A stretch of 62,148 bases of DNA from Flavobacterium sp. I-STPP5a (lineage in GTDB: Bacteria; Bacteroidota; Bacteroidia; Flavobacteriales; Flavobacteriaceae): NCBI RefSeq assembly GCF_009764685.1, contig NZ_VHLM01000011.1:1-62148 (forward strand), read 5' to 3'. Numbering within the stretch: the stretch's first letter is position 1; each line of letters opens with the position of its first letter. The notes under the pieces were generated by a model that saw only the letters and a program-made list of their open reading frames with translations, was not told the DNA's origin and ran no database searches. This document shows, one piece after another, positions 26,036-34,806 of the stretch. A program made the translations under genes and the position numbers.

Positions 26036-26183
26036 TTCATTTTTGATGGTTAGCGGGTTCAATCTTGTATTATTTTAAGGTCAAGTTAAAAATATTTTGA
26101 TTTATAATGTAGAAGGCAAGCCTTCCGTTTTTGCTAAATTCTTTTTTTTGATTTTCAGTGCTTCATTTTTAAATTTCTTTGAA

Positions 26184-26191
26184 TACCTTTG
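26184..26191 (+). promoter_or_regulatory. -7 promoter element TACCTTTG of the DUF3109 gene
   Basis: TACCTTTG ends four bases before the ATG at 26196. The transcript should be leaderless or nearly so, which excludes the longer upstream frame starting at 26097. Confidence 0.6.
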
Positions 26192-26195
26192 CAAC

Positions 26196-26771
26196 ATGTT
26201 TCAACTAGGAAAAACCATCGTCTCAGAAGACTTACTCGAAAAAGATTTTGTTTGTAATCTAACGGCCTGCAAGGGAGCTTGTTGCGTTGATGGTGACGCT
26301 GGTGCGCCATTAAGTGAGGAAGAAACAAAAATCCTAGAATCTATTTATCCAAAAGTAAAACCTTTTTTGCGCAAGCAAGGTATTGAGGCTATTGAAGCGC
26401 AGGGAACTTGGGTAACTGGAACAGATGGTGAGCTAGAAACTCCTTTAATTGACAATAAAGATTGTGCTTACGTCATCTTTGACGGCAAAACTGCTTTATG
26501 TGGTATTGAGCAAGCCTACAATCAAGGCATCATCGACTGGAAAAAACCTGTTTCTTGCCATTTATACCCAGTTCGGGTAAAAGATTTTACAGAGTTTGCA
26601 GCTGTAAATTATGACAAATGGGACATTTGTGATGCAGCTTGTTCACTAGGACAAGAGTTAGAAGTGCCTGTTTATAAGTTTGTGAAAGAAGCTCTGGTGC
26701 GCAAGTTTGGTGAAGACTGGTATGCAGAACTAGAGACTGTTGCTCAAGAGCACTTAAACAATTCAAAATAG
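26196..26771 (+). CDS. DUF3109-family cysteine-rich protein
   Basis: The 191-residue cytosolic protein has an N-terminal cluster CNLTACKGACCVDGDAG (Cys near 20, 25, 29 and 30), then further Cys in KDCAYV, ALCGIE and VSCHLYPVRV, and a C-terminal DICDAACSLG. The pattern recalls YkgJ-like CxxxxC-CC proteins thought to bind zinc or an iron-sulfur cluster. DUF3109 members are widespread in Bacteroidota but have no known function. The start is fixed by the adjacent -7 box. About 790 bp follow before nrdB; they hold the repeats and short gene listed below. Confidence 0.82.
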   Translation: MFQLGKTIVSEDLLEKDFVCNLTACKGACCVDGDAGAPLSEEETKILESIYPKVKPFLRKQGIEAIEAQGTWVTGTDGELETPLIDNKDCAYVIFDGKTALCGIEQAYNQGIIDWKKPVSCHLYPVRVKDFTEFAAVNYDKWDICDAACSLGQELEVPVYKFVKEALVRKFGEDWYAELETVAQEHLNNSK

Positions 26772-26902
26772 CACAAAACTACCCCGCAATTTCAATTTCT
26801 TAAACCCTATATTTTACAATGGCTAACGCTATTTTGTGAAATATAATCTATTGATTATAAGTATTTTATAAATAAGACAACAAGCTGTGAGAATTCTTTT
26901 CG

Positions 26903-26972
26903 TTGTTAAAAACTAGCCCCGATTGTGAATAAGTTTGGCTTTTAAATCCAGCAATATTTCACAACCTTTGTA
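26903..26972 (+). repeat. 70-bp direct repeat, copy 1 (duplicated nrd promoter)
   Basis: These 70 bases are identical to 27439-27508, 536 bp downstream. Each copy contains TGTGAATAA (here 26934-26942), whose reverse TTATTCACA fits the DnaA-box pattern TTATNCACA, and ends in AACCTTTGTA, close to the -7 consensus. This copy ends three bases before the ATG of a 42-residue gene. The 26772-26902 stretch before it shows no gene. Confidence 0.85.
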
Positions 26973-26975
26973 AAG

Positions 26976-27104
26976 ATGAAAGTCAAAAAAAAAGAGCCTT
27001 CAGACTCAGAAAGTCTTTGGCTCAAATTTTGGAAACTCACCTCGTCAATGATAGTTTTTGCACGACTCGTTATTGACTTTGTGAAATTATTTATCGAAAG
27101 ATAG
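26976..27104 (+). CDS. 42-residue basic peptide gene, co-promoted with nrdB
   Basis: The ATG follows the 70-bp promoter repeat by three bases. The peptide starts with a polar, basic segment (MKVKKKEPSDSE). A Trp/Leu/Phe/Val-rich helix of about 28 residues follows (LWLKFWKLTSSMIVFARLV, then IDFVKLFIER). It could associate with a membrane or a protein surface. It ends in TAG and is followed 8 bp later by a hairpin terminator, so promoter, gene and terminator form a complete unit. I recognise no family. Possible roles are a modulator of ribonucleotide reductase or a small stress-induced membrane peptide; both are speculation. Confidence 0.55.
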   Translation: MKVKKKEPSDSESLWLKFWKLTSSMIVFARLVIDFVKLFIER

Positions 27105-27112
27105 AATAATTT

Positions 27113-27154
27113 AAGCCGGTATAGTCTTAAAAGATTGTATCGGCTTTATTCTTT
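27113..27154 (+). terminator. Terminator of the 42-residue gene
   Basis: A long stem with G-U pairs (AAGCCGGTATAGTC with GATTGTATCGGCTT) around an A/T loop is followed by TATTCTTTT. The AT-rich 27155-27438 shows no gene. Confidence 0.7.
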
Positions 27155-27438
27155 TCAAAAATAATGTTTTGCGCGCATCAAACAGCAAATGTTTGCTTAA
27201 AATTATGAACAATTTGAAATTTTATCTTGATAAGTTTTTAAATAAAAACAATGTTAATTGATAATGTGTTTTGGTAGCTAAATTTTAAACTATTATTACT
27301 AAAATTTATTAATATTATTTTAACTTTTAGATTTTTAAATTCCGATTAATTAGCATTAATGTAGATTCCATATAAATTTTAAGTTACTGACAAATAGATG
27401 TTTATGTTATTTGTGGGAAATGGTCTCTTGTTGAGAGT

Positions 27439-27508
27439 TTGTTAAAAACTAGCCCCGATTGTGAATAAGTTTGGCTTTTAAATCCAGCAATATTTCACAA
27501 CCTTTGTA
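27439..27508 (+). repeat. 70-bp direct repeat, copy 2 (nrdB promoter)
   Basis: It is identical to 26903-26972, with the DnaA-box-like TGTGAATAA at 27460-27468. It ends 53 bp upstream of the nrdB ATG and is the probable nrdB promoter. DnaA is known to control nrdAB in E. coli; use of such a box here is inference. Confidence 0.85.
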
Positions 27509-27561
27509 CTCCCAAGATTGAGCAAAATTTCGTTAAAATCACAACAAAATAAAATAATACA

Positions 27562-28539
27562 ATGACACAAGTGGAACCTATTTTACAAGAAAACAAAAAT
27601 CGCTTCGTAATTTTTCCTATCAAGCACCATGATATTTGGGAATGGTACAAGAAAATGGAAGCTAGTTTTTGGACTGCTGAAGAAATTGATTTATCGCAGG
27701 ATTTAAATGACTGGAATAACAAACTTTCTGATGAAGAGCGTTATTTTGTGAAGCATATTTTAGCATTTTTTGCTGCTTCGGACGGGATTGTAAACGAAAA
27801 TTTAGCAGAGAATTTTGTAAATGAGGTACAATATGCTGAGGCAAAGTTTTTTTATGGTTTTCAAATCATGATGGAAAACATTCACAGCGAAACCTATTCG
27901 TTATTGATTGATACTTACGTGAAAGACGAAGCGGAGAAAGATGAGTTGTTCAATGCGCTTGAAGTTTTTCCTGCTATTAAGAAAAAAGCAGACTGGGCTT
28001 TGAAATGGATTGAATCTGATTCGTTTGCAGAGCGTTTGATTGCTTTTGCAGCTGTTGAAGGAATCTTTTTCTCAGGTGCATTTTGTTCTATTTACTGGTT
28101 GAAAAAACGTGGTTTAATGCCGGGACTTACTTTTTCGAACGAGTTGATTTCTCGTGACGAAGGAGTTCACTGTGATTTTGCGGTTCACTTGCACAACCAC
28201 CACTTGATTAACAAAGTACCTAGAGAAAGAATTAGAGAAATCATTGTAGATGCTTTGAATATTGAAAGAGAGTTCATCACCGAGTCCTTGCCAGTATCGT
28301 TAATTGGGATGAATGCAGGATTGATGACACAGTATTTGGAGTTTGTTGCAGATCGTTTGTTAGTAGAATTAGGTTGTGACAGAGAATACAATACGGCTAA
28401 TCCTTTTGATTTTATGGATATGATTTCATTGCAAGGAAAAACCAACTTCTTTGAGAAAAAAGTAGCTGAATACCAAAAAGCAGGTGTGATGAACACCGAT
28501 GAAGAAGCACAAAAAATTACCTTCGACGCTGATTTTTAA
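27562..28539 (+). CDS. nrdB: Class I ribonucleotide reductase, beta (radical) subunit
   Basis: The 325-residue subunit houses the di-iron/tyrosyl radical cofactor. Ligands are all visible: Asp74 (AASDG), Glu105 and His108 (MENIHSETY), Glu166 (AVEGIFF), Glu200 and His203 (RDEGVH). The radical Tyr112 is present four residues after His108, so this is a standard tyrosyl-radical class Ia type. With NrdA it reduces ribonucleoside diphosphates for DNA synthesis. It has a promoter copy identical to one upstream of a 42-residue gene. nrdA follows after 258 bp containing a hairpin repeat. Confidence 0.95.
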   Translation: MTQVEPILQENKNRFVIFPIKHHDIWEWYKKMEASFWTAEEIDLSQDLNDWNNKLSDEERYFVKHILAFFAASDGIVNENLAENFVNEVQYAEAKFFYGFQIMMENIHSETYSLLIDTYVKDEAEKDELFNALEVFPAIKKKADWALKWIESDSFAERLIAFAAVEGIFFSGAFCSIYWLKKRGLMPGLTFSNELISRDEGVHCDFAVHLHNHHLINKVPRERIREIIVDALNIEREFITESLPVSLIGMNAGLMTQYLEFVADRLLVELGCDREYNTANPFDFMDMISLQGKTNFFEKKVAEYQKAGVMNTDEEAQKITFDADF

Positions 28540-28567
28540 TCGGTTTTGACTATACCTACTACCTTCC

Positions 28568-28656
28568 TAGCCCCGATGGAAGGGAAAATCCTTTTTAGTC
28601 CTGATTTTTCTCAGGACTAAAAAGATTGGAATGACAGCGGGATAAGCTCCCGAAAA
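28568..28656 (+). repeat. Interspersed Flavobacterium-type hairpin repeat R1
   Basis: The element begins TAGCCCCGAT and ends GGGATAAGCTCCCG, with AATCC/GATTG arms around a perfect 14-bp stem (28591-28604 with 28611-28624, CTTTTTAGTCCTGA). It lies between nrdB and nrdA and could attenuate transcription or protect the nrdB mRNA 3' end. R2-R6 share its arms. The remainder of 28657-28797 shows no gene. Confidence 0.7.
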
Positions 28657-28797
28657 TAAAGAAACTGAACTTTATGCCAAATCAGTACCCACCAATAGTA
28701 GTTGCTGCCACAAAAGTTGTGGTGGTCATGCTGCGAAATAATAAACAAATAACTAAAAACAGCGAAGGGATTTTCTGTTTTAAAAAAAAGAAAAAGT

Positions 28798-31212
28798 ATG
28801 TACGTAGTAAAAAGAGACGGGCACAAAGAGCCAGTGATGTTTGACAAAATCACAGATAGGATTAAAAAACTATGCTATGGTTTGAATGATTTAGTAGATG
28901 CTGTAAAAGTAGCAATGCGTGTTATTGAAGGGCTTTATGATGGGGTTTCAACATCAGAATTAGATAATCTTGCTGCCGAAACTGCTGCCTCAATGACCAT
29001 TGCGCACCCTGATTACGCACAGTTGGCCGCTCGTATTGCGATTTCAAATTTACATTCGAATACTAAAAAGTCATTCTCTGAGACGATGAATGATATGTTC
29101 CATTATGTAAATCCTAGAAATGGACAATATGCTCCATTATTGTCTGAGGAAGTACATAAAGTGATTATGGAAAATTCAGAGTTTTTAGACTCGCACATTA
29201 TATACAACAGAGATTTCAACTACGATTATTTTGGTTTTAAAACACTAGAAAGATCATATTTGCTTAAAATAAACGGTAAAATTGTAGAGCGTCCGCAGCA
29301 TATGTTGATGCGTGTGTCTGTGGGGATTCACTTAGATGATTTGAAATCGGTTATTGAAACTTACGACTTAATGTCGAAAAAATTCTTTACCCATGCTACG
29401 CCTACCTTATTTAATGCGGGTACGCCAAAACCTCAGATGTCGAGCTGTTTCCTATTGGCGATGCAAGATGATAGTATTGATGGGATTTATGATACGTTGA
29501 AACAAACGGCTAAAATTTCGCAATCAGCAGGAGGAATTGGACTTTCAATTCACAATGTAAGAGCTACAGGATCGTACATTCGTGGAACAAACGGAACTTC
29601 AAACGGAATTGTTCCGATGTTGCGTGTGTTTAATGATACGGCGCGTTATGTAGATCAAGGTGGCGGAAAACGTAAAGGAAGTTTTGCTATTTATATAGAA
29701 ACTTGGCATGCGGATATCTTTGATTTCCTAGACTTGAAAAAGAATACTGGAAAAGAAGAAATGCGTGCAAGAGATTTGTTTTTTGCGATGTGGACTTCGG
29801 ATTTATTCATGAAACGTGTGCAAGAAGATGGATTATGGACCTTAATGTGTCCTAACGAATGTCCGGGCTTGTATGATGTGCATGGAGAAGAGTTCGAAAA
29901 AATGTACACTGATTATGAAAAAGCAGGTAAAGGTAGAAAAACCATCAAAGCGCATGAATTGTGGGAGAAAATCCTAGAGTCGCAAATTGAGACCGGAACT
30001 CCTTACATGTTGTATAAAGATGCAGCTAACCGCAAATCGAACCAAAAAAATCTAGGTACTATTCGCTCGTCGAATTTGTGTACAGAGATTATGGAGTTTA
30101 CTTCAAAAGATGAAATTGCTGTATGTAACTTGGCTTCGTTGTCATTGCCAATGTTTGTTGAAAACGGAGCATTCAATCACGATTTGTTTTATACCGTAAC
30201 CAAGCGCGTAACGCGCAACTTAAATAAAGTAATTGACAGGAATTATTATCCGGTTAAAGAAGGAGAAAACTCTAATAAACGCCACCGTCCAATTGGTTTA
30301 GGTGTGCAAGGACTTGCAGACGCATTTATCATGTTGCGTATGCCATTTACAAGTGACGAGGCTAAAAAACTGAATCAAGAGATTTTTGAAACCATGTACT
30401 TTGCAGCAGTAACAGCATCAATGGAAATGGCTAAAGAAGAAGGACCATATTCAAGTTATGAAGGATCGCCTATTTCGCAAGGAGAATTTCAGTACAATTT
30501 ATGGGGATTAACCGACGGTGATTTATCAGGTCGTTGGGATTGGGCTTCGCTTCGTAAAGAAGTTATGGAGCACGGTGTTCGTAACTCCTTATTAGTGGCA
30601 CCAATGCCAACCGCATCTACATCTCAAATTTTGGGTAACAACGAAGCATTCGAGCCTTATACTTCAAATATTTATACCAGACGTGTACTTTCGGGTGAGT
30701 TTATTGTGGTAAACAAACACTTGCTTCACGATTTAGTAGAGCGTGGCTTGTGGAACGAAACCCTGAAACAAGAGTTAATGCGTAATAACGGATCGGTGCA
30801 AGCGCTTGATATTCCTCAGGATTTGAAAGAATTGTATAAAACCGTTTGGGAAATGTCTATGAAGGATATTATTGATATGTCACGCCAGCGTGGGTATTTT
30901 GTAGATCAGTCGCAATCATTGAACTTGTTCATGCAAAATGCTAATTATGCTAAATTAACTTCCATGCACTTTTACGCGTGGCAATCAGGTCTTAAAACCG
31001 GAATGTATTATTTAAGAACAAAAGCTGCCGTTGATGCTATTAAATTTACCTTAAACAACGATAAAAAAGCAGAACCTATTGTTATTAAGGAACAACCCAT
31101 TGCTATCCCTGTTGTAGCCGAACCTGTAGAAATGACAGCAGCGGAATACAGAGCCATGATCGAACTAGCCAAAAATGCTGGTCCAGAAGATTGTGAAATG
31201 TGCGGATCGTAA
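28798..31212 (+). CDS. nrdA: Class I ribonucleotide reductase, alpha (catalytic) subunit
   Basis: The 804-residue subunit starts with an ATP-cone (about 1-90, [16 protein letters not shown]), so overall activity is likely tuned by ATP/dATP. The barrel domain has the redox Cys in MSSCFLLAM and AVCNLASLS, and the thiyl-radical loop NLCTEIMEF with the Asn-Cys-Glu pattern. [20 protein letters not shown] and the C-terminal redox pair CEMCGS are present. Together with NrdB it makes deoxyribonucleotides. The ATG follows a purine-rich AAAGAAAAAGT. Its terminator is interrupted by a MITE. Confidence 0.95.
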   Translation: MYVVKRDGHKEPVMFDKITDRIKKLCYGLNDLVDAVKVAMRVIEGLYDGVSTSELDNLAAETAASMTIAHPDYAQLAARIAISNLHSNTKKSFSETMNDMFHYVNPRNGQYAPLLSEEVHKVIMENSEFLDSHIIYNRDFNYDYFGFKTLERSYLLKINGKIVERPQHMLMRVSVGIHLDDLKSVIETYDLMSKKFFTHATPTLFNAGTPKPQMSSCFLLAMQDDSIDGIYDTLKQTAKISQSAGGIGLSIHNVRATGSYIRGTNGTSNGIVPMLRVFNDTARYVDQGGGKRKGSFAIYIETWHADIFDFLDLKKNTGKEEMRARDLFFAMWTSDLFMKRVQEDGLWTLMCPNECPGLYDVHGEEFEKMYTDYEKAGKGRKTIKAHELWEKILESQIETGTPYMLYKDAANRKSNQKNLGTIRSSNLCTEIMEFTSKDEIAVCNLASLSLPMFVENGAFNHDLFYTVTKRVTRNLNKVIDRNYYPVKEGENSNKRHRPIGLGVQGLADAFIMLRMPFTSDEAKKLNQEIFETMYFAAVTASMEMAKEEGPYSSYEGSPISQGEFQYNLWGLTDGDLSGRWDWASLRKEVMEHGVRNSLLVAPMPTASTSQILGNNEAFEPYTSNIYTRRVLSGEFIVVNKHLLHDLVERGLWNETLKQELMRNNGSVQALDIPQDLKELYKTVWEMSMKDIIDMSRQRGYFVDQSQSLNLFMQNANYAKLTSMHFYAWQSGLKTGMYYLRTKAAVDAIKFTLNNDKKAEPIVIKEQPIAIPVVAEPVEMTAAEYRAMIELAKNAGPEDCEMCGS

Positions 31213-31236
31213 ATAAAGATTAATAAACAGTCAAAT

Positions 31237-31489
31237 AAACAGCTATCATTTTTGGGAGGGCACTGAAAAAGTCCCTCGAATAAGGAAAATGAAAATAACT
31301 AAAAAGGAGCGAAAACACAATGGTTTCGCTCCTTTTAGTTATTACAAACCCCTTGTAATCTAAGAAGATTAAATTTGACTAAAAAAAGACGATTAAATAA
31401 AATCAAAGCCTTATTTAATCACTTTTTTTAATGATTTTTGAAAATAGGGACTTTTTCAGTGCCTTCCATTTTTGGTAGCTGTTTTTTTT
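31237..31489 (+). terminator. nrdA terminator hairpin split by a MITE
   Basis: The arms AAACAGCTATC (31237-31247) and GGTAGCTGTT plus nine T residues (31474-31490) would form a textbook terminator if the 211-bp insert were removed. The insertion point lies in the loop. The insert's ends pair with each other and it carries its own internal hairpin followed by TTTTAG, so termination may survive. Confidence 0.7.
31256..31466 (+). mobile_element. MITE copy M1 (211 bp), inserted in the nrdA terminator loop
   Basis: Terminal inverted repeats GAGGGCACTGAAAAAGTCCC and its complement bound a non-coding element flanked by a 9-bp target duplication CATTTTTGG (31247-31255 and 31467-31475). Internal palindromes include GGAGCGAAA/TTTCGCTCC and GATTAAATAA/TTATTTAATC. 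Copies at 49693-49902 and 61712-61922 are nearly identical. The first 18 bases equal the end of the IS1182-like element at 61986. Confidence 0.85.
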
Positions 31490-31490
31490 T

Positions 31491-31580
31491 GGAGCTATTT
31501 CCTGCTATTCGTTACAATCTTATACGCCATCCCGAGGTTTCGGGACCGGCTTATAAGGATTTCCACTGCTATCAGGGCTA
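31491..31580 (-). repeat. Interspersed hairpin repeat R2
   Basis: Read on the minus strand it starts TAGCCCTGATAGCAGTGG, has AATCCTTAT and ATAAGATTG arms around a CCCGAAACCTCGGG hairpin, and ends near AGCTCC. It is strongly similar to R3 at 38152. The stretch 31581-31730 holds no gene I can see. Confidence 0.7.
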
Positions 31581-31730
31581 GGAATTGAGTATTTTGAAAA
31601 GGCATTTGGTAGTTTCAGTGATACGTATTCTTAGTTGCAGTTGCGCAAGAGGATTGGTTTTAGAACCTTAAAGTGCGAATTTCGAAACACTCTCCTAAAA
31701 TAGTGTAACTCCAGGAGTCGTAGGTGGGTG

Positions 31731-31738
31731 TAACTTTG
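31731..31738 (+). promoter_or_regulatory. -7 promoter element TAACTTTG upstream of the RDD gene
   Basis: It is a perfect TAnnTTTG match ending five bases before the ATG at 31744, which implies that the short frame at 31744-31815 is the first to be met by ribosomes. Confidence 0.5.
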
Positions 31739-31743
31739 TAGAT

Positions 31744-31815
31744 ATGCAAGATGCAAATAACTACAAGACTGCTACATTACTTTACGAAGTAGCAAAACAC
31801 CCTAAAAAAAAATAA
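31744..31815 (+). CDS. Possible 23-residue leader peptide before the RDD gene
   Basis: An ATG directly after a -7 box opens a 23-residue frame (MQDANNYKTATLLYEVAKHP plus three Lys) that stops two bases before the RDD-protein ATG. The composition is not random-looking and the spacing would couple its translation to the next gene. The three Lys codons at the end could pause ribosomes. It could equally be a remnant of a larger gene; I recognise no family. Confidence 0.35.
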   Translation: MQDANNYKTATLLYEVAKHPKKK

Positions 31816-31817
31816 AA

Positions 31818-32285
31818 ATGGAAACTACAGCATTAACTATTTCGGCGGATTTATTAGCTTCTAGAACCAAGCGATTTTTTAACTTGCTTATTGATTTGTT
31901 TATTATTTACTTGTTCACCATAGGGATTGGGGCGCTCATTAACGGGATAGGAGTTGTAACAGGGAATTATCAAGTAGCAGATTGGATTATCAATTTATCA
32001 CCCACAGAAAACGCTTTGTTTGGAATGATAGTGATGTTTTTTTACTATTTCATTATGGAGTTCTATTTGTCTAGAACTTTTGGGAAATACTTCACTAAAA
32101 CACTTGTTGTAAAACCTAATGGCAGTAAACCAAACCTAAAAAGTACACTCATCAGAACTTTAGTACGATTCATTCCTATTGAAATCGTTTCCTTTTTAAA
32201 CAACAATTCAATAGGTTGGCATGATACATTATCAGTAACCTATGTGGTCAATAAGCATGAATTTTTAGCAAAAGCGAGATTGTAA
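31818..32285 (+). CDS. RDD-family membrane protein
   Basis: The 155-residue protein has the RDD signature: ASRTKRFFNLLIDLFIIYLF carries the conserved Arg and Asp, SRTFGKYFTKTLVVKPNG follows, and WHDTLSVTYVV has the second Asp near the end. There are three to four transmembrane helices. RDD proteins are thought to move ions or small molecules, but the substrate is unknown. The gene is preceded by a possible 23-residue leader frame and followed by a terminator. Confidence 0.8.
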   Translation: METTALTISADLLASRTKRFFNLLIDLFIIYLFTIGIGALINGIGVVTGNYQVADWIINLSPTENALFGMIVMFFYYFIMEFYLSRTFGKYFTKTLVVKPNGSKPNLKSTLIRTLVRFIPIEIVSFLNNNSIGWHDTLSVTYVVNKHEFLAKARL

Positions 32286-32311
32286 ACGGCTAATCTTGTT
32301 TTTGGTTCCTA

Positions 32312-32339
32312 TAAGCGGTCATTTTAGACCGCTTTTTTT
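32312..32339 (+). terminator. Terminator of the RDD gene
   Basis: A perfect stem AAGCGGTC/GACCGCTT with a short loop is followed by seven T residues. Confidence 0.88.
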
Positions 32340-32400
32340 GTTTCCGCTGGGTTCTTTTTCTTTATATTCGCTCCTTTAAAACTAGAAAATAAGATTAGCA

Positions 32401-33750
32401 ATGATGAACTGGGAACAACTTTTATCACTAAGACGACAAGGCGACAAAGGCAAACGCTTGCGTGTAGAACAAGACGACACTCGTTTGGGTTTTGAAGTAG
32501 ATTATGATCGAATCATTTTTTCTTCGGCGTTTAGAAGTTTACAAGATAAAACACAAGTTATTCCATTATCCAAAACTGATTTTGTGCATACCAGATTAAC
32601 TCATAGTCTGGAAGTATCCGTCGTTGGGCGTTCTTTGGGTCGTTTGGTAGGAAAAAAAATCATCGCAAAGTACCCTCATTTAAAAGAAGTACACGGTTAT
32701 CACATGAATGATTTTGGGGCAATTGTGGCTGCAGCTTCATTAGCCCACGATATTGGTAATCCGCCTTTTGGTCATTCGGGTGAAAAAGCCATTGGAGAGT
32801 ATTTTTCGATAGGAAACGGACAAAAATACAAAAACCAACTTACCGCAAAAGAGTGGCAAGATTTAATTGATTTTGAAGGAAATGCCAATGGTTTTTCGGT
32901 ACTTACTGCAAGCCGTCCAGGAATAGAAGGAGGACTTCGTATTTCGTATGCAACTCTTGGTGCTTTTATGAAATATCCCAAAGAGAGTTTGCCTAAAAAA
33001 CCAACCAAAAATATCGCTGATAAAAAATATGGTTTTTTTCAAACAGACAAAGCTTTTTTTCAAGAAGTAGCCCATGACATGGGTTTGATTCCGAATAAAT
33101 CTGGAGAAGACATGGGTTTTGAACGCCATCCCTTGGCCTATCTCGTTGAGGCGGCAGATGATATTTGTTACACCATCATCGATTTTGAGGACGGAATAAA
33201 TCTAGGTTTGGTTTCGGAGGATTTCGCATTAGAATACTTGATAAAATTAGTCAAAGACAGTATTGACACCTCTAAATACAAAACTCTTGAGACCAAAGAA
33301 GACCGAATTAGCTATTTACGAGCCTTAGCAATAGGAAGCTTAATAAGCGATGCCGTTAAAGTTTTTGTTGAAAACGAAGAGCTTATTTTGCAAGGAAAAT
33401 TCCCTTATGCCTTAATGGATAAAAGCAAGTACAAAGCACAGATGGATGATATTATCAAGATCAGTGTCGAGAAAATCTATCAAAGTCGTGAAGTGATCGA
33501 AAAAGAAATTGTAGGCTATCAAATTATACAAACCTTACTGGATAAATTTATTATCGCATTTGACAATAATTATAATGATGTGGCCTCTAATTATGACACC
33601 TTAATTTTAAAAATGTTACCCGAAAAACATCAATTAGAAAAAGACAATCTTTATGAGCGCCTTTTACATATTTGTCATTATGTATCTTTGTTGACCGATG
33701 GTAATGCGCTAGAATTGTTTGAAACGATAAACGGAAAAAAAAGAAATTAA
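32401..33750 (+). CDS. dgt: dGTP triphosphohydrolase (dGTPase)
   Basis: The 449-residue HD-domain enzyme cleaves dGTP to deoxyguanosine and triphosphate. The N-terminal RLRVEQDDTRLGFEVDYDRIIFSSAFRSLQDKTQV and FVHTRLTHSLEVS are typical. The metal-binding HD motif is in SLAHDIGNPPFGHSGE (His and Asp), with a distal Asp in EAADDICYTIIDFED. ATG-ATG starts the frame; either could be used. It lies 4 kb from nrdBA, which adds to the dNTP-pool theme, though it has its own transcription unit. Its stop is three bases from the convergent DUF3078 gene. Confidence 0.9.
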   Translation: MMNWEQLLSLRRQGDKGKRLRVEQDDTRLGFEVDYDRIIFSSAFRSLQDKTQVIPLSKTDFVHTRLTHSLEVSVVGRSLGRLVGKKIIAKYPHLKEVHGYHMNDFGAIVAAASLAHDIGNPPFGHSGEKAIGEYFSIGNGQKYKNQLTAKEWQDLIDFEGNANGFSVLTASRPGIEGGLRISYATLGAFMKYPKESLPKKPTKNIADKKYGFFQTDKAFFQEVAHDMGLIPNKSGEDMGFERHPLAYLVEAADDICYTIIDFEDGINLGLVSEDFALEYLIKLVKDSIDTSKYKTLETKEDRISYLRALAIGSLISDAVKVFVENEELILQGKFPYALMDKSKYKAQMDDIIKISVEKIYQSREVIEKEIVGYQIIQTLLDKFIIAFDNNYNDVASNYDTLILKMLPEKHQLEKDNLYERLLHICHYVSLLTDGNALELFETINGKKRN

Positions 33751-33753
33751 AAA

Positions 33754-34785
33754 TTAAAAAGCATATTCAATACCTACTCCTATAGCTTGCCTTAACTGTG
33801 TTTTTGGACCCTCTGTAACTTGATTGCCTTCTATTTCTCTTTTTGATTTGATATCGTCATCATAAATGACGTGTGCACCAATATTTGCTTTTACATATTG
33901 GTTCACCACTAGTTCCACTTGTAGATCACAATCTACATCGATATTGCCAAAACGATTAATATAATCAGAGTAGAGGGTTAATCTGTTTTCTAAATTTATG
34001 TTTTTGAATATTTCTTTTTTGTATTTATTGGTAACCAAAAAACCCAATTCCACTTTAGCTTTTTCTCCTTCGGTAATTAAAGTTCCGTCTGCGTTATAGG
34101 TAGCTTTTGTAACTCCAAAAGCTCCTTGGTTAGCTAATCTTTGATCAAGAACAAGGGTGGTTTTAAAAGTAAATGGAGAGATATAAAGGGTTTTCTTTTT
34201 ATCTTTATCCATGTTTTCGGCTCCTATTCCCATAAAAATGTAAGCGGGTGCGAACGGTTTTGATATAGCTTTTTCGGTATTTGGATAAGCAAAACCATTT
34301 GTAAACTGAGTGTTAAAGTTAAATTTTGCTGAATGAAACCAGTTGGAAAGGGTATCCTTTCTATAGCCAAACGTGGAGTTTAATTGAATAGCATCCTCGG
34401 TTTTTCGTACTTCAATACCATCTTGTTTGTTTAAACCATATTTTATAATGAGTTCATTAGACCAGTTGTAGTTATCACGGGCGTAATTTCGGAGAAATTT
34501 CCCTTTCAATAAACCGGATATAGAACTAGTTCCACCCGCAGACCAGTTTACAAAGGCTACTTCGGAAATATCAAAACCCAAACTATTTTTTTTACTCCAA
34601 TATGAAAAAGGCAATAAATGTGTTTTAGTTCTGATTTTAAGCGGTATGCTTTCTATTCTATCTGTTTTTGTTAACGCTGTTACAGTAACTAAGGAATTTA
34701 TTTTTATATTTTGAATGGTATCTTGTGAAAAACTCAATTGTGATATTGCAAGCACAAAGAATGTAAGGTATCGTAATGAATTCAT
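33754..34785 (-). CDS. DUF3078 outer-membrane protein
   Basis: The 343-residue protein has a Sec signal peptide (about 1-20, ending SFSQ). It has DUF3078 features: FVNWSAGGTSSISGLLKGKF (about 78-97), NWSNELIIKYGLNKQDG, RKTEDAIQLNSTFGYR and a C-terminal beta-strand ending in Phe (GVGIEYAF). It is probably a small outer-membrane barrel. The family is common in Bacteroidota and has no defined role. It is probably in one operon with dxs, whose stop lies 21 bp upstream of its start. Confidence 0.8.
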   Translation of the reverse strand: MNSLRYLTFFVLAISQLSFSQDTIQNIKINSLVTVTALTKTDRIESIPLKIRTKTHLLPFSYWSKKNSLGFDISEVAFVNWSAGGTSSISGLLKGKFLRNYARDNYNWSNELIIKYGLNKQDGIEVRKTEDAIQLNSTFGYRKDTLSNWFHSAKFNFNTQFTNGFAYPNTEKAISKPFAPAYIFMGIGAENMDKDKKKTLYISPFTFKTTLVLDQRLANQGAFGVTKATYNADGTLITEGEKAKVELGFLVTNKYKKEIFKNINLENRLTLYSDYINRFGNIDVDCDLQVELVVNQYVKANIGAHVIYDDDIKSKREIEGNQVTEGPKTQLRQAIGVGIEYAF

Positions 34786-34806
34786 TTGAAGCAGGGGTTT
34801 TAGGAA

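Noticed and set aside
26009..26062. N-terminal extension of MarC
   Set aside because: It contains the promoter element at 26028-26035 and gives an atypical MarC start.
26097..26195. N-terminal extension of the DUF3109 protein
   Set aside because: The extension would cross the -7 promoter box at 26184-26191, and the family starts at the downstream ATG.
26903..27508. 70-bp repeats as ends of a transposon carrying the 42-residue gene
   Set aside because: The repeats are direct, contain promoter-like sequence, have no target duplication, and no transposase lies between them.
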